Assembly: GCA_001048675.1 (NCBI GenBank)
Contig: CCKK01000002.1
Span: 62,001-126,000 of the forward strand
DNA from: Vibrio diabolicus
GTDB taxonomy: Bacteria; Pseudomonadota; Gammaproteobacteria; Enterobacterales; Vibrionaceae
Length of the DNA stretch: 64,000 nt
Reading direction: 5' to 3'
Shown: piece after piece, positions 1 to 8,533 of the stretch
Layout: every line of letters begins with the position of its first letter
Numbering within the stretch: the first letter of the stretch is position 1
Notes under the pieces: model-generated
What the model saw: the letters and a program-made list of their open reading frames with translations, nothing else
What the model was told of the DNA's origin: nothing
Databases searched by the model: none
Made by a program: the position numbers and the translations under genes

Positions 1-709
1 CTTTATTAAGCAGCGTGAAGAAGGGTACGAAGATAAATCGATTCTGGAAATCATTCGCGAGATGTATCAATACGGCGATATGCTCACCATGTCGGCTAAG
101 AAAGACCCGATGGTAAACATTGGTGGTATGTGTTGTATTCGTGATCATAAAGAGTTGTTCCAAGCAGTGCAGACACGTTGTGTACCCATGGAAGGGTTTG
201 TGACATACGGTGGTATGGCTGGGCGTGATATGGAAGCGCTCGCTCGCGGTTTGTATGAAGCGGCGGATGAGGATTTTCTTCACTACCGAATTAGCCAAGT
301 TCAATACTTAGGTGAGCGCTTACGTGAGGGCGGTATTCCAATTCAATACCCAACGGGTGGTCACGCGGTGTTTGTGGATGCCGCTAAGATTTTGCCACAT
401 ATTCCAACGGATCAGTTCCCTGCGCAGGTATTGTGTAATGCCTTGTACTTGGAAGCGGGCATTCGAGCAGTAGAGATAGGATCGCTGCTGCTTGGTCGTG
501 ACCCTGATACGGGTAAACAAAAAGCGTCAGAGTTAGAATTAATGCGTTTGACCATTCCACGTCGTGTCTACACAAACGATCATATGGATTACATTGCGGA
601 TGCGATTATCGAGCTGAAAAATCGTGCACATGAGTTAAAAGGGCTCACTTTTGAGTATGAACCACCAGTGCTGCGCCACTTTACTGCTCGGTTTAAAGAA
701 ATCGATTAA
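1..709 (+). CDS. tnaA: Tryptophanase (tryptophan indole-lyase), C-terminal part
   Basis: PLP enzyme that cleaves L-tryptophan to indole, pyruvate and ammonia in the cytoplasm. The open frame runs in from the left edge (frame of base 2) and ends with TAA at 707-709, so only about the last half is present. The PLP-lysine region SAKKD is visible, followed by stretches typical of Tna[42 protein letters not shown] and the C-terminal [16 protein letters not shown]. No tnaB-type permease follows; a bidirectional terminator closes the gene. The start and the leader-peptide region lie outside the window. Confidence 0.96.
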   Translation, partial: FIKQREEGYEDKSILEIIREMYQYGDMLTMSAKKDPMVNIGGMCCIRDHKELFQAVQTRCVPMEGFVTYGGMAGRDMEALARGLYEAADEDFLHYRISQVQYLGERLREGGIPIQYPTGGHAVFVDAAKILPHIPTDQFPAQVLCNALYLEAGIRAVEIGSLLLGRDPDTGKQKASELELMRLTIPRRVYTNDHMDYIADAIIELKNRAHELKGLTFEYEPPVLRHFTARFKEID

Positions 710-733
710 TTAAGGTTTGAATATAGAAAAGCA

Positions 734-760
734 AAAGGCCGCGAGTTTCGCGGCCTTTTT
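734..760. terminator. Bidirectional rho-independent terminator
   Basis: Stem AAAGGCCGCG / CGCGGCCTTT around a short AGTTT-type loop, A-rich on one side and T-rich on the other. It lies between the convergent tnaA and the 203-residue gene and can serve both. Confidence 0.85.
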
Positions 761-783
761 CGATTTGTTTCTTAGCGTTACAG

Positions 784-1395
784 TTACGCCAACTCTAATG
801 TAATGCGAACGAACTGATCGTCCTGGTACTGCACTTCATAATTGAAGGTACCACTGGCGTAAATGCTGCCAAGGAAAAGTGAGCGTTGACTCATTGGTCC
901 ACGGAACAGCATCGAAATAGGAGCGATTAGGGCGTTATTATCATCGAAGTGCTGATTTAAGTTCTCAGAAAGCACACACAGCAAACAGCCGTGTTGGTCG
1001 TGAGATAAGTCGACGTCTTCCGGTCGAGATAATAATACGGTAGTCCCCAACTTCTTCTCAATCTCGTTAATCAACAGCAAGTAGCTATCTAGATCAGGTT
1101 GAGGGTTACTTGGTTTATCTGCACCCACGCAACGTTCGAGTAACGCTTCCAGATTTCCGTTCTCACCTTTTGCCTGTTGAGTCAAAGACTTTAACGGCTT
1201 TTTAATCAGCTTATAGCGATTACTCTTCAGTTTTGGCTTCAGCCATTTCTGCAGTAAGTCGTTACGCTCTTTAAGGGAGAGACCATCTGAGGACGCGTGA
1301 ATTTTAAAGTGCAGGTGCAATAAAGCGTGAACCGCAAGCTCACTCAGAAGTTGGTTAGCATCTGTAGACTGTCTTGCCTGCTTAGAACTTTGCAT
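784..1395 (-). CDS. Conserved Vibrio protein, DUF2913-like
   Basis: 203-residue soluble protein of unknown function. There is no signal peptide or membrane segment. The N-terminal half is helical and basic (repeated KPKLKSNRYKLIKKPLKSL-type residues); the C-terminal half is more mixed, with one pair of cysteines (CLLC). Length, helical start and the central DLDSYLLLINEIEKKLG region resemble DUF2913 proteins of Vibrio and relatives, but I make this match from memory and it is tentative. It is convergent with tnaA and lies just downstream of tRNA-Leu on the same strand. No function is proposed. Confidence 0.6.
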   Translation of the reverse strand: MQSSKQARQSTDANQLLSELAVHALLHLHFKIHASSDGLSLKERNDLLQKWLKPKLKSNRYKLIKKPLKSLTQQAKGENGNLEALLERCVGADKPSNPQPDLDSYLLLINEIEKKLGTTVLLSRPEDVDLSHDQHGCLLCVLSENLNQHFDDNNALIAPISMLFRGPMSQRSLFLGSIYASGTFNYEVQYQDDQFVRITLELA

Positions 1396-1427
1396 TACAC
1401 TCGAACAAAATTAGGGAAGAAGGATAA

Positions 1428-1511
1428 TGGTGCCGAGAGAGGGACTCGAACCCTCACACCAAAGGCACTAGCACCTCATGCTAGCGTGTCTACCAATTTC
1501 ACCATCTCGGC
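1428..1511 (-). tRNA. tRNA-Leu (anticodon GAG)
   Basis: Reading the minus strand gives an acceptor stem GCCGAGA / TCTCGGC with encoded ACCA 3' end, a D-arm with TGGTAGACA, anticodon stem CTAGC/GCTAG around loop ATGAGGT (anticodon GAG), a variable arm of class II type and a T-arm with GGTTCGAGTCC. The length of 84 nt fits a leucine tRNA. A TACAAT -10-like hexamer with a GC-rich discriminator lies upstream at about 1559-1564 (minus strand), as is common for stable RNA promoters. Confidence 0.95.
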
Positions 1512-2073
1512 ATCATGATGCTCTGAATACTCAGAGGCCTCGAAAAGAAGCACCGCGAATTGTATAACCAAAATCCATCTGTTGGCGAGAGCAAAATGAC
1601 GAATTTTGGATCTTTCGAGTTTGATTGCGTATTTATTGGTCACTTTTGCGTTTTTTACCATCAAAGTCTGTCCTTATGCCCTTACTTTTATTAACAGTAT
1701 GACGACAAAAGAACGTTTTTGCCTAAATTTTGAACGCTTGAACGTTTGCGTAAATAAATGTGATGAATATCTCTTTTTGTTGGCTATACTTGCGTCCCGT
1801 TTAAGCGGGAATTAGGGTTTAGTTGTTCAGGACCCTTACCCATACAAGCCGTCACATGGAGCAGGCCAAGCAATACGCTCGCCAGCAGTGAATGACCCCA
1901 CGGACCGGACCAGCTACGTTCAATTGCTTGTATAAGGTAAAAATAAGATGTCGAACTATTCGTTCTGTCTACATTCTGGATCTGAAGGCGAGTTATCACT
2001 CGCTGCGTTGTCCCTTTCTTCTGCCAATTCCTTTGGCTCTTTTTTCTTTTTCAACGTTCAGTAGGTCCAGCTC
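1512..2073 (+). other. Intergenic region with long leader of the nucleoside transporter
   Basis: This 560-bp stretch holds no convincing gene. A -10-like TATACT at 1785-1790 would start a roughly 275-nt leader. Within it are a small hairpin (TCCCG 1795-1799 with CGGGA 1806-1810) and a longer-range pairing (CCTT 1834-1837 plus ATACAAGC 1842-1849 against GCTTGTAT plus AAGG at 1926-1937) that would close a domain of about 100 nt. A reading frame starting at 1892 crosses this region but has no ribosome site and overlaps the transporter start. A TGTGA half-site (1760-1764) could be part of a CRP site. Function as a cis-regulatory RNA is inference only. Confidence 0.35.
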
Positions 2074-3282
2074 ATGAGTGTTCTATTTAGTCTATTTGGT
2101 ATTGTTGCACTGCTAGGTTGTGCTTTCCTACTTTCTGAGGGCCGTTCTTCCATTAATTGGAAAACCGTATCTCGCGCCTTGATGCTACAAATGGGATTTG
2201 CTGCCTTAGTGCTTTATTTCCCGTTAGGTCAGGCGGCGCTGGCGAGTTTAAGTAATGGTGTCGCGGGGCTACTCAGCTTTGCTGATGAGGGGATTAAATT
2301 CCTCTTTGGTGACCTCGCTTCTTCTGGCTTTATCTTCGCTATTCGTGTCCTTCCTATCATCATCTTCTTCAGTGCTCTTATCTCCGCCCTTTACTACTTG
2401 GGCATCATGCAAAAAGTGATTCAATTTATTGGCGGCGCTATCCAGAAGTTCTTGGGCACTAGCAAAGCAGAGTCTCTGGTTGCAACAGGTAACATTTTCT
2501 TATCTCAAGGCGAGTCCCCACTTCTTATTCGTCCATTTCTTTCGAACATGACTCGCTCTGAACTGTTTGCTGTGATGGCTGGTGGTATGGCTTCAGTGGC
2601 GGGCAGTGTGCTTGGTGGTTATGCCGGTTTAGGTGTCGACCTAAAATACTTGATTGCGGCAAGCTTTATGGCAGCTCCAGGTAGTTTGATGATGGCAAAA
2701 ATCATTGTTCCTGAACGCCAAACGCCAAGCGATTACAACGATATTGAGCTAGATAAATCAGAAGAAAGCAACGTTATTGATGCGCTAGCAAGCGGTGCCA
2801 TGGGCGGTATGAAAGTGGCCGTTGCTGTTGGTACCATGCTTATCGCTTTTGTTAGTGTTATCGCGATGGTGAACACGGGACTAGAAAACTTAGGTGACAT
2901 ACTTGGCTTCTCTGGTGTGACGCTACAAGCGATTTTTGGTTACTTGTTTGCACCTCTAGCGTGGTTGATTGGTGTGCCAAGCCACGAAATCCTTGCTGCG
3001 GGTTCATACATTGGTCAGAAAGTGGTGATGAATGAGTTTGTTGCGTTCATCGATTTTGTACAGCACAAAGCGACGCTGTCTGAGCATACTCAAGTCATCA
3101 TCACTTTTGCGTTGTGTGGCTTTGCAAACATTGGTTCAATTGCTATTCAGCTGGGTTCTATCGGCGTGATGGCACCTGAGCGCCGCAAAGATGTAGCAAG
3201 TTTAGGCCTAAAAGCGGTTGCTGCTGGCACACTCGCTAACCTGATGAGTGCGTGTTTAGCGGGTATTTTCATCTCGCTCTAA
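2074..3282 (+). CDS. Concentrative nucleoside transporter, NupC/CNT family
   Basis: Inner-membrane symporter that imports nucleosides with a cation gradient. The 402 residues align along their full length with the V. cholerae CNT protein I remember: N-terminal three-helix region, FRVLPIIIFFSALIS, the substrate loop, FMAAPGSLMMAK and the C-terminal FALCGFANIGSIAI with the conserved Asn and Ser, plus the Glu in GVPSHE. The usual GQTEAP substrate motif reads SQGESP here, so the Gly and Thr that face the base are replaced. It stands alone, behind a long leader and before a strong terminator. Family is certain; the exact nucleoside preference is not. Confidence 0.93.
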   Translation: MSVLFSLFGIVALLGCAFLLSEGRSSINWKTVSRALMLQMGFAALVLYFPLGQAALASLSNGVAGLLSFADEGIKFLFGDLASSGFIFAIRVLPIIIFFSALISALYYLGIMQKVIQFIGGAIQKFLGTSKAESLVATGNIFLSQGESPLLIRPFLSNMTRSELFAVMAGGMASVAGSVLGGYAGLGVDLKYLIAASFMAAPGSLMMAKIIVPERQTPSDYNDIELDKSEESNVIDALASGAMGGMKVAVAVGTMLIAFVSVIAMVNTGLENLGDILGFSGVTLQAIFGYLFAPLAWLIGVPSHEILAAGSYIGQKVVMNEFVAFIDFVQHKATLSEHTQVIITFALCGFANIGSIAIQLGSIGVMAPERRKDVASLGLKAVAAGTLANLMSACLAGIFISL

Positions 3283-3303
3283 TTTAGATTGAAGATGCGC
3301 ACT

Positions 3304-3331
3304 AAAAACCCGCCTAAATGGCGGGTTTTAT
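3304..3331 (+). terminator. Rho-independent terminator after the CNT transporter
   Basis: Stem AAACCCGCC / GGCGGGTTT with loop TAAAT, followed by TTATT. The A-rich left flank makes it usable for the convergent gene as well. Confidence 0.85.
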
Positions 3332-3336
3332 TATTT

Positions 3337-4425
3337 CTAAGGCTTAGGTATTAAGCCGTAGGGTATTGATTTAAAAGCGTCAGGGTGCTCTTGATAAGTT
3401 GGCGCTTTATGTACCCCTTTCCAATCGAGCAGCATGATGGCTAGCACGTTACGGTGCTCGCCGTACTTGAGAGCAAAACTCCCATCGACCGATGGAATCA
3501 TTCCTTTTTCAGCGTTGATTGCGTGACGAATGGCTTGGCGGGTTTTCTCGACGACCGGATCGTGATCCAAGCCTGCTAACAAAAACGAAATGCCGACTTC
3601 TGCAATTACGTCTTCTTTGGCGCGCAGTAGGATAGTGTCGATGTTGTTGCGAAAGTAATCATAAATCCATTGGTGTTTCTTTTCGCTTACTCGTTCTTGA
3701 TAGTACTGTGAGTCGGCAAAGATGATGTGCGTCATACCATAGAGTTTATTCCAATACTGCTGCGCTGAAAGCATCTTATCTTTATCGTCAGGGTAGGTGT
3801 TACGGAAGGTTTGAGTGAATTCGTCGACCACATCTTGCTCGCCTAGCTGGCGAAGCCAGTAGACTTGGTTTGCGAGCTGAGCTGCCCACGCCTCTATCAT
3901 TTCTTTGTCCGTAACGTAACGCGAGAAATCGTAGCGCCTCAGGATCTTTCTTAGCGTCTTGTCTTGCTTATGTTTCAGACCATATTCGTTTGCTCTTGCC
4001 ATTGCGCCAAGCAAATCCACGCCAAGATAAAGATATTCAGGATGGTGCTTAGTGACGGTATAGCGTCGTTGCCCTCGCTCACTTTCTTTCTCTTGATACG
4101 CGGTCAATCTTTGTGATGAATAAAGAATAATATCTTCAGGTTCAACGACTTCATTAGCAAATCGGTTTAATCGGCTAGCCACTTGTGCCATGTCGGTCCA
4201 AACGGCAGCGTGATATTTCTCATCTAACGTCTGGCGGTACATGCGTAAGCCAAAGTGCCCCTCTTTAAACGCAGGTAAAGTGAACAGTTCCTGCTCGTAG
4301 GTATTACGAATCAACTGTGCTGATTGAGCATTATCTAGGAGCGGTATCTCTTCCTGTGATGCCTGAACAGCAAAGGTAAGTGAGCAAGAGAGTAAGACCG
4401 CTAAGCTAAGAGGTTTGATACGCAT
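3337..4425 (-). CDS. Secreted or periplasmic protein, DUF3541-like
   Basis: 362 residues with a clear Sec signal peptide (MRIKPLSLAVLLSCSLTFAVQA, cleaved after ...VQA). The mature part is helical, rich in aromatic and charged residues, without lipobox, membrane segments or any catalytic motif I recognise. It looks like the DUF3541 proteins found in Vibrio, an identification made from memory. It is convergent with the nucleoside transporter and sits downstream of, and on the same strand as, the AlkB-like gene with a gap of about 70 bp. The function is unknown. Confidence 0.65.
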   Translation of the reverse strand: MRIKPLSLAVLLSCSLTFAVQASQEEIPLLDNAQSAQLIRNTYEQELFTLPAFKEGHFGLRMYRQTLDEKYHAAVWTDMAQVASRLNRFANEVVEPEDIILYSSQRLTAYQEKESERGQRRYTVTKHHPEYLYLGVDLLGAMARANEYGLKHKQDKTLRKILRRYDFSRYVTDKEMIEAWAAQLANQVYWLRQLGEQDVVDEFTQTFRNTYPDDKDKMLSAQQYWNKLYGMTHIIFADSQYYQERVSEKKHQWIYDYFRNNIDTILLRAKEDVIAEVGISFLLAGLDHDPVVEKTRQAIRHAINAEKGMIPSVDGSFALKYGEHRNVLAIMLLDWKGVHKAPTYQEHPDAFKSIPYGLIPKP

Positions 4426-4494
4426 AAATCCATTCCCTATGAAGTCCTGAATCTAAACCTACCATCAATATTAATTAAGAATGTAAAAGCTGAG

Positions 4495-5103
4495 TCAATA
4501 GTTAAAAATCTGTCGAAAAGTCAGATTGATACGTTCACCTTTGGTTTTCGCGGTTTTTGGTACACAGTGTTTCCAGTGATGTTGGAGCTCGCCAGCCATA
4601 ACCAGTAAGGAACCGTGAGAAAGCTCATATTCAATCTCAGTTTTACAATGTAAATTTCTGAGCAAAAATCGACGTGTTTCACCTAAATTCAAAGAGGCGA
4701 TAACCGGGTTTCTACCTAGCTCTGGTTCATTGTCTTGGTGCCAGCCCATCGAATCTTGGCCGTGTCGGTATAGGTTGGCAAGTACAGAGTTGAAGGCTAC
4801 ATCCGCAATCGACTCACAGCGCACTTTGAGCTGAGTTAATTCAGGAGTCCAAGGGTGAGGCTGCATGGTTAAGCCTGAGTAAGTATATGCTGCATCACCG
4901 TGCCACGCTTGTAAACGAGGTTGAAGTACTGACTTGCCGAACATGGTAATGCGCTCTTGATGCCATGGCAGTGTTTCCAGAAGTTGGTCAAAGTAGTGAT
5001 CCGCTTCTAGATGGCTAAGAAAGTAAGGATCGTAATAGAGTTTACCCCTTTCTACTTCTTGCCACTGAGTACCGCCAAATAAATCGCCTTGTTGATGCAT
5101 CAT
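4495..5103 (-). CDS. AlkB-like 2-oxoglutarate/Fe(II) dioxygenase
   Basis: Cytoplasmic oxidative demethylase family that repairs alkylated bases in DNA or RNA using Fe(II), oxygen and 2-oxoglutarate. The 202 residues show the full double-stranded beta-helix core: HxD at H122/D124 (GWHQDNE), the distal iron histidine near H179 (QHHWKHCVPK) and the 2-oxoglutarate arginine R191 (RINLTF) with R197 following. The N-terminal part and the sequence SLNLGETRRFLLR are closer to the ALKBH2/3-like group than to E. coli AlkB. It is a single gene, not part of an ada operon here. Confidence 0.9.
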   Translation of the reverse strand: MMHQQGDLFGGTQWQEVERGKLYYDPYFLSHLEADHYFDQLLETLPWHQERITMFGKSVLQPRLQAWHGDAAYTYSGLTMQPHPWTPELTQLKVRCESIADVAFNSVLANLYRHGQDSMGWHQDNEPELGRNPVIASLNLGETRRFLLRNLHCKTEIEYELSHGSLLVMAGELQHHWKHCVPKTAKTKGERINLTFRQIFNY

Positions 5104-5231
5104 CTCATACCTAAAACATAAAAAATTTTAATCACTGTTACCTTTCCGATTGGGATTGGTTATTCTTGTGATAATAAGAATTTTAACAATAAATAAAAAT
5201 CTCGTAACGATATACGAGTTGTGGGGAGAAA

Positions 5232-6629
5232 ATGCGTTATTTACCCAGAAAGCGATGCTATTTTGCATTGTTCTTCCTCAGTTTTTTCGCTTTATGCGTT
5301 GGGGTTATTGAGCTGTTGCATCGAAATCAGCAAGAGCTTCACCAAGAGCGAGTTCAAGTTGAGGCCAAAGAACAACTTTCCACCCTCCGTTCCAATTTGG
5401 AAGCGGTACTTATGGCGGATATCTATAAAGCCAGTACCTTGGCGACACTTATTACTTTACTGCCTAAAAACCAAGAAGACGAATTGAACATTGCGGCTCA
5501 CCGCATTCTGAGCAAAAGCAAACATATTACGATCATTGGAATTGCGAAGAATGATGTTATCAGTCATATATTTCCCCGCCAAGGTAATGAGCGTTTAATC
5601 GGCCTCGATTACCGAACGGTGCCACAGCAGTGGGTACAGGTGCAAAAAGCCAAGGATATACAAGAAATATTCATAGCAGGACCTGTCAACTTGATTCAAG
5701 GCGGCAAAGGCTTGATCGTGCGGGTTCCGGTTTTTCTTGATCCACCGTTGAACCAGGATTATTGGGGTGTGATCAGTGCGGTGATTAATTTTGATGCTCT
5801 GATGCGAGAAACTGGCGTGATCGATTTCTCTTATCGCTACCCTTTGATGATTCGTGGTTACGACAGTGGCGGTGCTTTTGGTGACGTTTTCTTTGGCGCA
5901 CTGAGTGAAACCAAAAAGCCATACGCGAAAGAAATGGTTCATTTTCCTTATGGTGGATGGAGTATGGTGGTTTTCTCCGGAGACAAACTCGACCATCAAA
6001 TCCCTTGGCATCAGCTTTATTTAGCAAGGCTCATCGGTTATCCCATTGTTTTTGCACTGAGCCTCGCGCTTATTGCGATTTATCGCTTGTACACCATTGC
6101 GGATGATAGAGCACTGCATGATGAACTGACGCACTTACCAAACCGTCGCTATTTTATGAAGTTTTACAAGCAGCAGTTTGAAATAGCGAAACGTTACAAA
6201 AAGCGTTACAGCTTCGCCTTAATCAATATAGATCTGGATAGGTTTAAACATATTAACGATACCTATGGTCATGACGCTGGCGACAAGGTCTTAGTCGCTA
6301 CGGCTGAAAGAGTGAAAAGCTCTCTTCGTAAATCAGATATTGTGGCCCGAATGGGAGGGGATGAGTTTTTAGTTGTCGTTCATAACCCTGGGACGGAAGA
6401 AAATGTTCAGTCTCTGCTACAAAAGCTCAGGTTAGCTTTATGTTCGACGCCCGTGATTTACGATGAAGCGCTCATTTACCTGAGAACCAGCATTGGGTAC
6501 GCGATATTTGATCCGGACATGTCATCTCCAGAGCAAATGATGAAAATAGCCGATGAGAGAATGTATCAAACAAAAACATGGCGGATGAACCTGAGCCCAG
6601 TTTCAATCAGGGCTTTGGAGCAGTGGTAA
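5232..6629 (+). CDS. Membrane diguanylate cyclase with periplasmic sensor domain
   Basis: Makes cyclic di-GMP from two GTP. The 465 residues read as: transmembrane helix 1 (about 9-29), a periplasmic sensor of about 230 residues that resembles CHASE domains (VRVPVFL...YWGVISAVINFD), transmembrane helix 2 (about 266-287), then a GGDEF domain. The active-site motif is intact (MGGDEF, G375-F379), and the inhibitory I-site RKSD at 366-369 sits five residues before it, so product inhibition is expected. The start at 5232 has a GGGGAG ribosome site 5 nt upstream. No effector partner is adjacent; the next gene on this strand is the small RNA qrr. Confidence 0.92.
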   Translation: MRYLPRKRCYFALFFLSFFALCVGVIELLHRNQQELHQERVQVEAKEQLSTLRSNLEAVLMADIYKASTLATLITLLPKNQEDELNIAAHRILSKSKHITIIGIAKNDVISHIFPRQGNERLIGLDYRTVPQQWVQVQKAKDIQEIFIAGPVNLIQGGKGLIVRVPVFLDPPLNQDYWGVISAVINFDALMRETGVIDFSYRYPLMIRGYDSGGAFGDVFFGALSETKKPYAKEMVHFPYGGWSMVVFSGDKLDHQIPWHQLYLARLIGYPIVFALSLALIAIYRLYTIADDRALHDELTHLPNRRYFMKFYKQQFEIAKRYKKRYSFALINIDLDRFKHINDTYGHDAGDKVLVATAERVKSSLRKSDIVARMGGDEFLVVVHNPGTEENVQSLLQKLRLALCSTPVIYDEALIYLRTSIGYAIFDPDMSSPEQMMKIADERMYQTKTWRMNLSPVSIRALEQW

Positions 6630-6737
6630 GGTTAAGAATCCGAAATCTCACCATCATTTGGGTATAAGAATATATGACTTTACATGTTAATAGACTCTTT
6701 GCTGAGAGAGTCATTATTAGCAGTGCATAAAGTGGCA

Positions 6738-6775
6738 TATTTGCATGTTGTTGCATTTTGCAAATGCAGTTTGCG
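6738..6775 (+). promoter_or_regulatory. LuxO-type upstream activation site(s) of qrr
   Basis: TTGCATTTTGCAA at 6751-6763 matches the LuxO site pattern TTGCA-N3-TGCAA exactly. Further TTGCA/TTTGCG half-sites flank it at 6741 and 6770. The distance of about 75-110 bp to the sigma-54 promoter suits a phospho-LuxO enhancer. Confidence 0.8.
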
Positions 6776-6837
6776 AAATTTATGGTTAATAAAGCAACGA
6801 TATGCATCTAGATCTATTAAAAACGGCCTTTTTAAAG

Positions 6838-6855
6838 TTGGCACGCATCGTGCTT
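6838..6855 (+). promoter_or_regulatory. Sigma-54 promoter of qrr
   Basis: TTGGCACG with GG at 6840-6841 and TGC with GC at 6852-6853, separated by exactly 10 nt as sigma-54 (RpoN) requires. The predicted start of transcription is near 6865, which coincides with the known 5' end pattern of Qrr RNAs. Confidence 0.9.
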
Positions 6856-6864
6856 TATCTAGAG

Positions 6865-6971
6865 TGACCCTTATTAAGCCGAGGGTCACCTAGCCAACTG
6901 ACGTTGTTAGTGAATACACATTGTTCACAAGTATATACCGCCAATCACGATTATTGTGATTGGCGTTTTTT
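6865..6971 (+). ncRNA. qrr: Qrr quorum-sensing small RNA
   Basis: Hfq-dependent small RNA, transcribed by RpoN with phospho-LuxO at low cell density, that base-pairs with luxR/hapR-type, luxO and aphA mRNAs. The 107-nt RNA begins with a stem-loop (TGACCCTT ... AGGGTCA), continues with the family's invariant core CTAGCCAACTGACGTTGT and TAGTGAA, then CACATTGTTCACAAG, and ends in a terminator (CGCCAATCAC / GTGATTGGCG plus six T). The LuxO site, sigma-54 promoter, core and terminator are all in order. Which of the Qrr1-5 paralogues it is cannot be decided from this window. Its 3' end stops 5 bp short of the end of the convergent regulator gene. Confidence 0.96.
6940..6971 (+). terminator. Terminator of qrr
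   Basis: CGCCAATCAC and GTGATTGGCG pair around GATTATT-type loop bases, followed by TTTTTT at 6966-6971. Confidence 0.9.
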
Positions 6972-6975
6972 CTTT

Positions 6976-8532
6976 CTAGAGACCAATAATATTCACGTCG
7001 TCACCTGTCTCATCGGCTTCTCCGCACTTATTGTAACAACTAGGCTGCCTTGGACAAACGGCCCCTCTTGAGCAGATTAGCCTAGCTTGGGTTTGAATAC
7101 CTCGTTCTATCCAATTGATGTTTAATATCTTAGCGATGGTTGTTAAGTCCTTTTTGATGTGGGGAGGAATGACACTACTTCCGCCGGAAGCGACACAAAG
7201 TGACTTCAGCTCTTCCGCAATAGAAACCGCATCACCACCTTGTGCAGAAATCGCAGGGTTTAAATCTATCCCCGCGCACAACACTCGGTTGTTCCCCGCA
7301 GGGTCAAATACGTTGACTGATTCACAACAGTAAATACGTGGCTCGTCGCCCACATTCAAAATCGAAATTTGCGCTGAACTGGTATCCAAAGGTTGGGCTA
7401 GACGTCTAAATACGGCCCAGTGTTGGCAAGGATCGTTCACTTTGCGCATATTGCCCCAAGGAAGCGGGATGCCATTTCCACGATATACCGCTTTCAACTT
7501 GCCCGGACCATAGGCATCAAAGTAGTGCCAATGAGGGTACGGAGAAACCACGGTCATACGACGCATCGCAACGGAAGGAGAAACGCCGGCCTTTTTGTGA
7601 ACATCAATTTCGTAACCGGAACGGTCAAGCAACTGACGAAATGGTACTTTGGGGCAAAGCAGGGCACCAGCAAAAAAGCTGGACTCAAAATCGCGCCAAG
7701 CTTGTAGGATATCTTGCGAGTTGAGCTCAGAGTTGGAAACTGGGCTGTCCATTTGCTCCCAGTTGTTTTGATGCCCAATAGATAAAACGTTATTCATTGC
7801 ATCACTGCTATGGAGCACGCGATGGCCGATGTATACCGCCAAGTCATATTTCAATCGGGTTGGGTAGTCACGCATTCGTTTATTGAGATAAATGGTGCCA
7901 GGTGGCTCCATGAAAGACGTAATCAACTGTTTGGCGCTGACGCCCAGTTCATCAATCACATCCTGTGGTGCTCGGTCTACCCAGCGAATATCCAACCCCA
8001 TGCTTTTCGCAATATCTATCAGATCTTCTACCGATAGATTCAGGCGTTTCAAGCCGACCTCTTCGGCTGCGCGTTCTAAATCAGGAAAATGGTTTTGATG
8101 GTTTTCTTGGTGCGCACGGATCAACAAGTGGGCGAATTGACGTCCAGTAATACCTGTTTGAGACAACATCTCTGGAATCGCGATTTGGAGAATATCATTG
8201 GAGAACAAAAAGCTCGGCTCCAATGCCATACCGTTGATACCGCCACGATTCCCTTTGTTGGGTGTAATGGCTTCTAGTTCCGGTTCATCATCTAAAAACC
8301 ACGCAGGATCTTTTTGAAAAACTTCCGCGATTACTTCGAGCATATCAATACTCGGAACGCGTTTTCCGCGCTCTATCATCGAAAGGTAAGATACCGACGG
8401 TGCGTACTCAGGATTGATCCTTACACAGCGTGCAGATAAATCCTCCATAGTTAAATGGTTGTTTTTCCTTAGGTTGCGAATTTTCGTACCTAGAAAATGG
8501 GACTGACGAATAAGGCTTTTTGACACAGACAT
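6976..8532 (-). CDS. Large XRE-family regulator (HTH plus DUF3612-like domain)
   Basis: 518 residues. An N-terminal helix-turn-helix of Cro/C1 type spans about residues 10-78 (GTKIRNLRKNNHLTMEDLSA ... SYLSMIERGKRVPSIDMLEVI). The rest resembles regulators of the short-chain acyl-CoA type (ScfR/RamB group: a metallopeptidase-like middle region without an intact HExxH, seen as YDLAVYIGHRVLHSSD) and what I recall as DUF3612. A cysteine cluster near the C-terminus (CSRGAVCPRQPSCYNKC) may bind metal. It diverges from a gene of unknown function, and three phased repeats lie directly before its start, as expected for an autoregulated operator. The ligand is unknown; in related families it is acetyl- or propionyl-CoA status. 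Confidence 0.8.
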   Translation of the reverse strand: MSVSKSLIRQSHFLGTKIRNLRKNNHLTMEDLSARCVRINPEYAPSVSYLSMIERGKRVPSIDMLEVIAEVFQKDPAWFLDDEPELEAITPNKGNRGGINGMALEPSFLFSNDILQIAIPEMLSQTGITGRQFAHLLIRAHQENHQNHFPDLERAAEEVGLKRLNLSVEDLIDIAKSMGLDIRWVDRAPQDVIDELGVSAKQLITSFMEPPGTIYLNKRMRDYPTRLKYDLAVYIGHRVLHSSDAMNNVLSIGHQNNWEQMDSPVSNSELNSQDILQAWRDFESSFFAGALLCPKVPFRQLLDRSGYEIDVHKKAGVSPSVAMRRMTVVSPYPHWHYFDAYGPGKLKAVYRGNGIPLPWGNMRKVNDPCQHWAVFRRLAQPLDTSSAQISILNVGDEPRIYCCESVNVFDPAGNNRVLCAGIDLNPAISAQGGDAVSIAEELKSLCVASGGSSVIPPHIKKDLTTIAKILNINWIERGIQTQARLICSRGAVCPRQPSCYNKCGEADETGDDVNIIGL

Positions 8533-8533
8533 T

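Noticed and set aside
1892..2077. Reading frame of 61 residues in the nucleoside-transporter leader
   Set aside because: No ribosome site, overlaps the transporter start, low-complexity Ser/Leu-rich translation. More likely leader RNA.
5221..5487. Frame overlapping the start of the diguanylate cyclase
   Set aside because: It lies in another frame of a clear GGDEF gene and has no family match.
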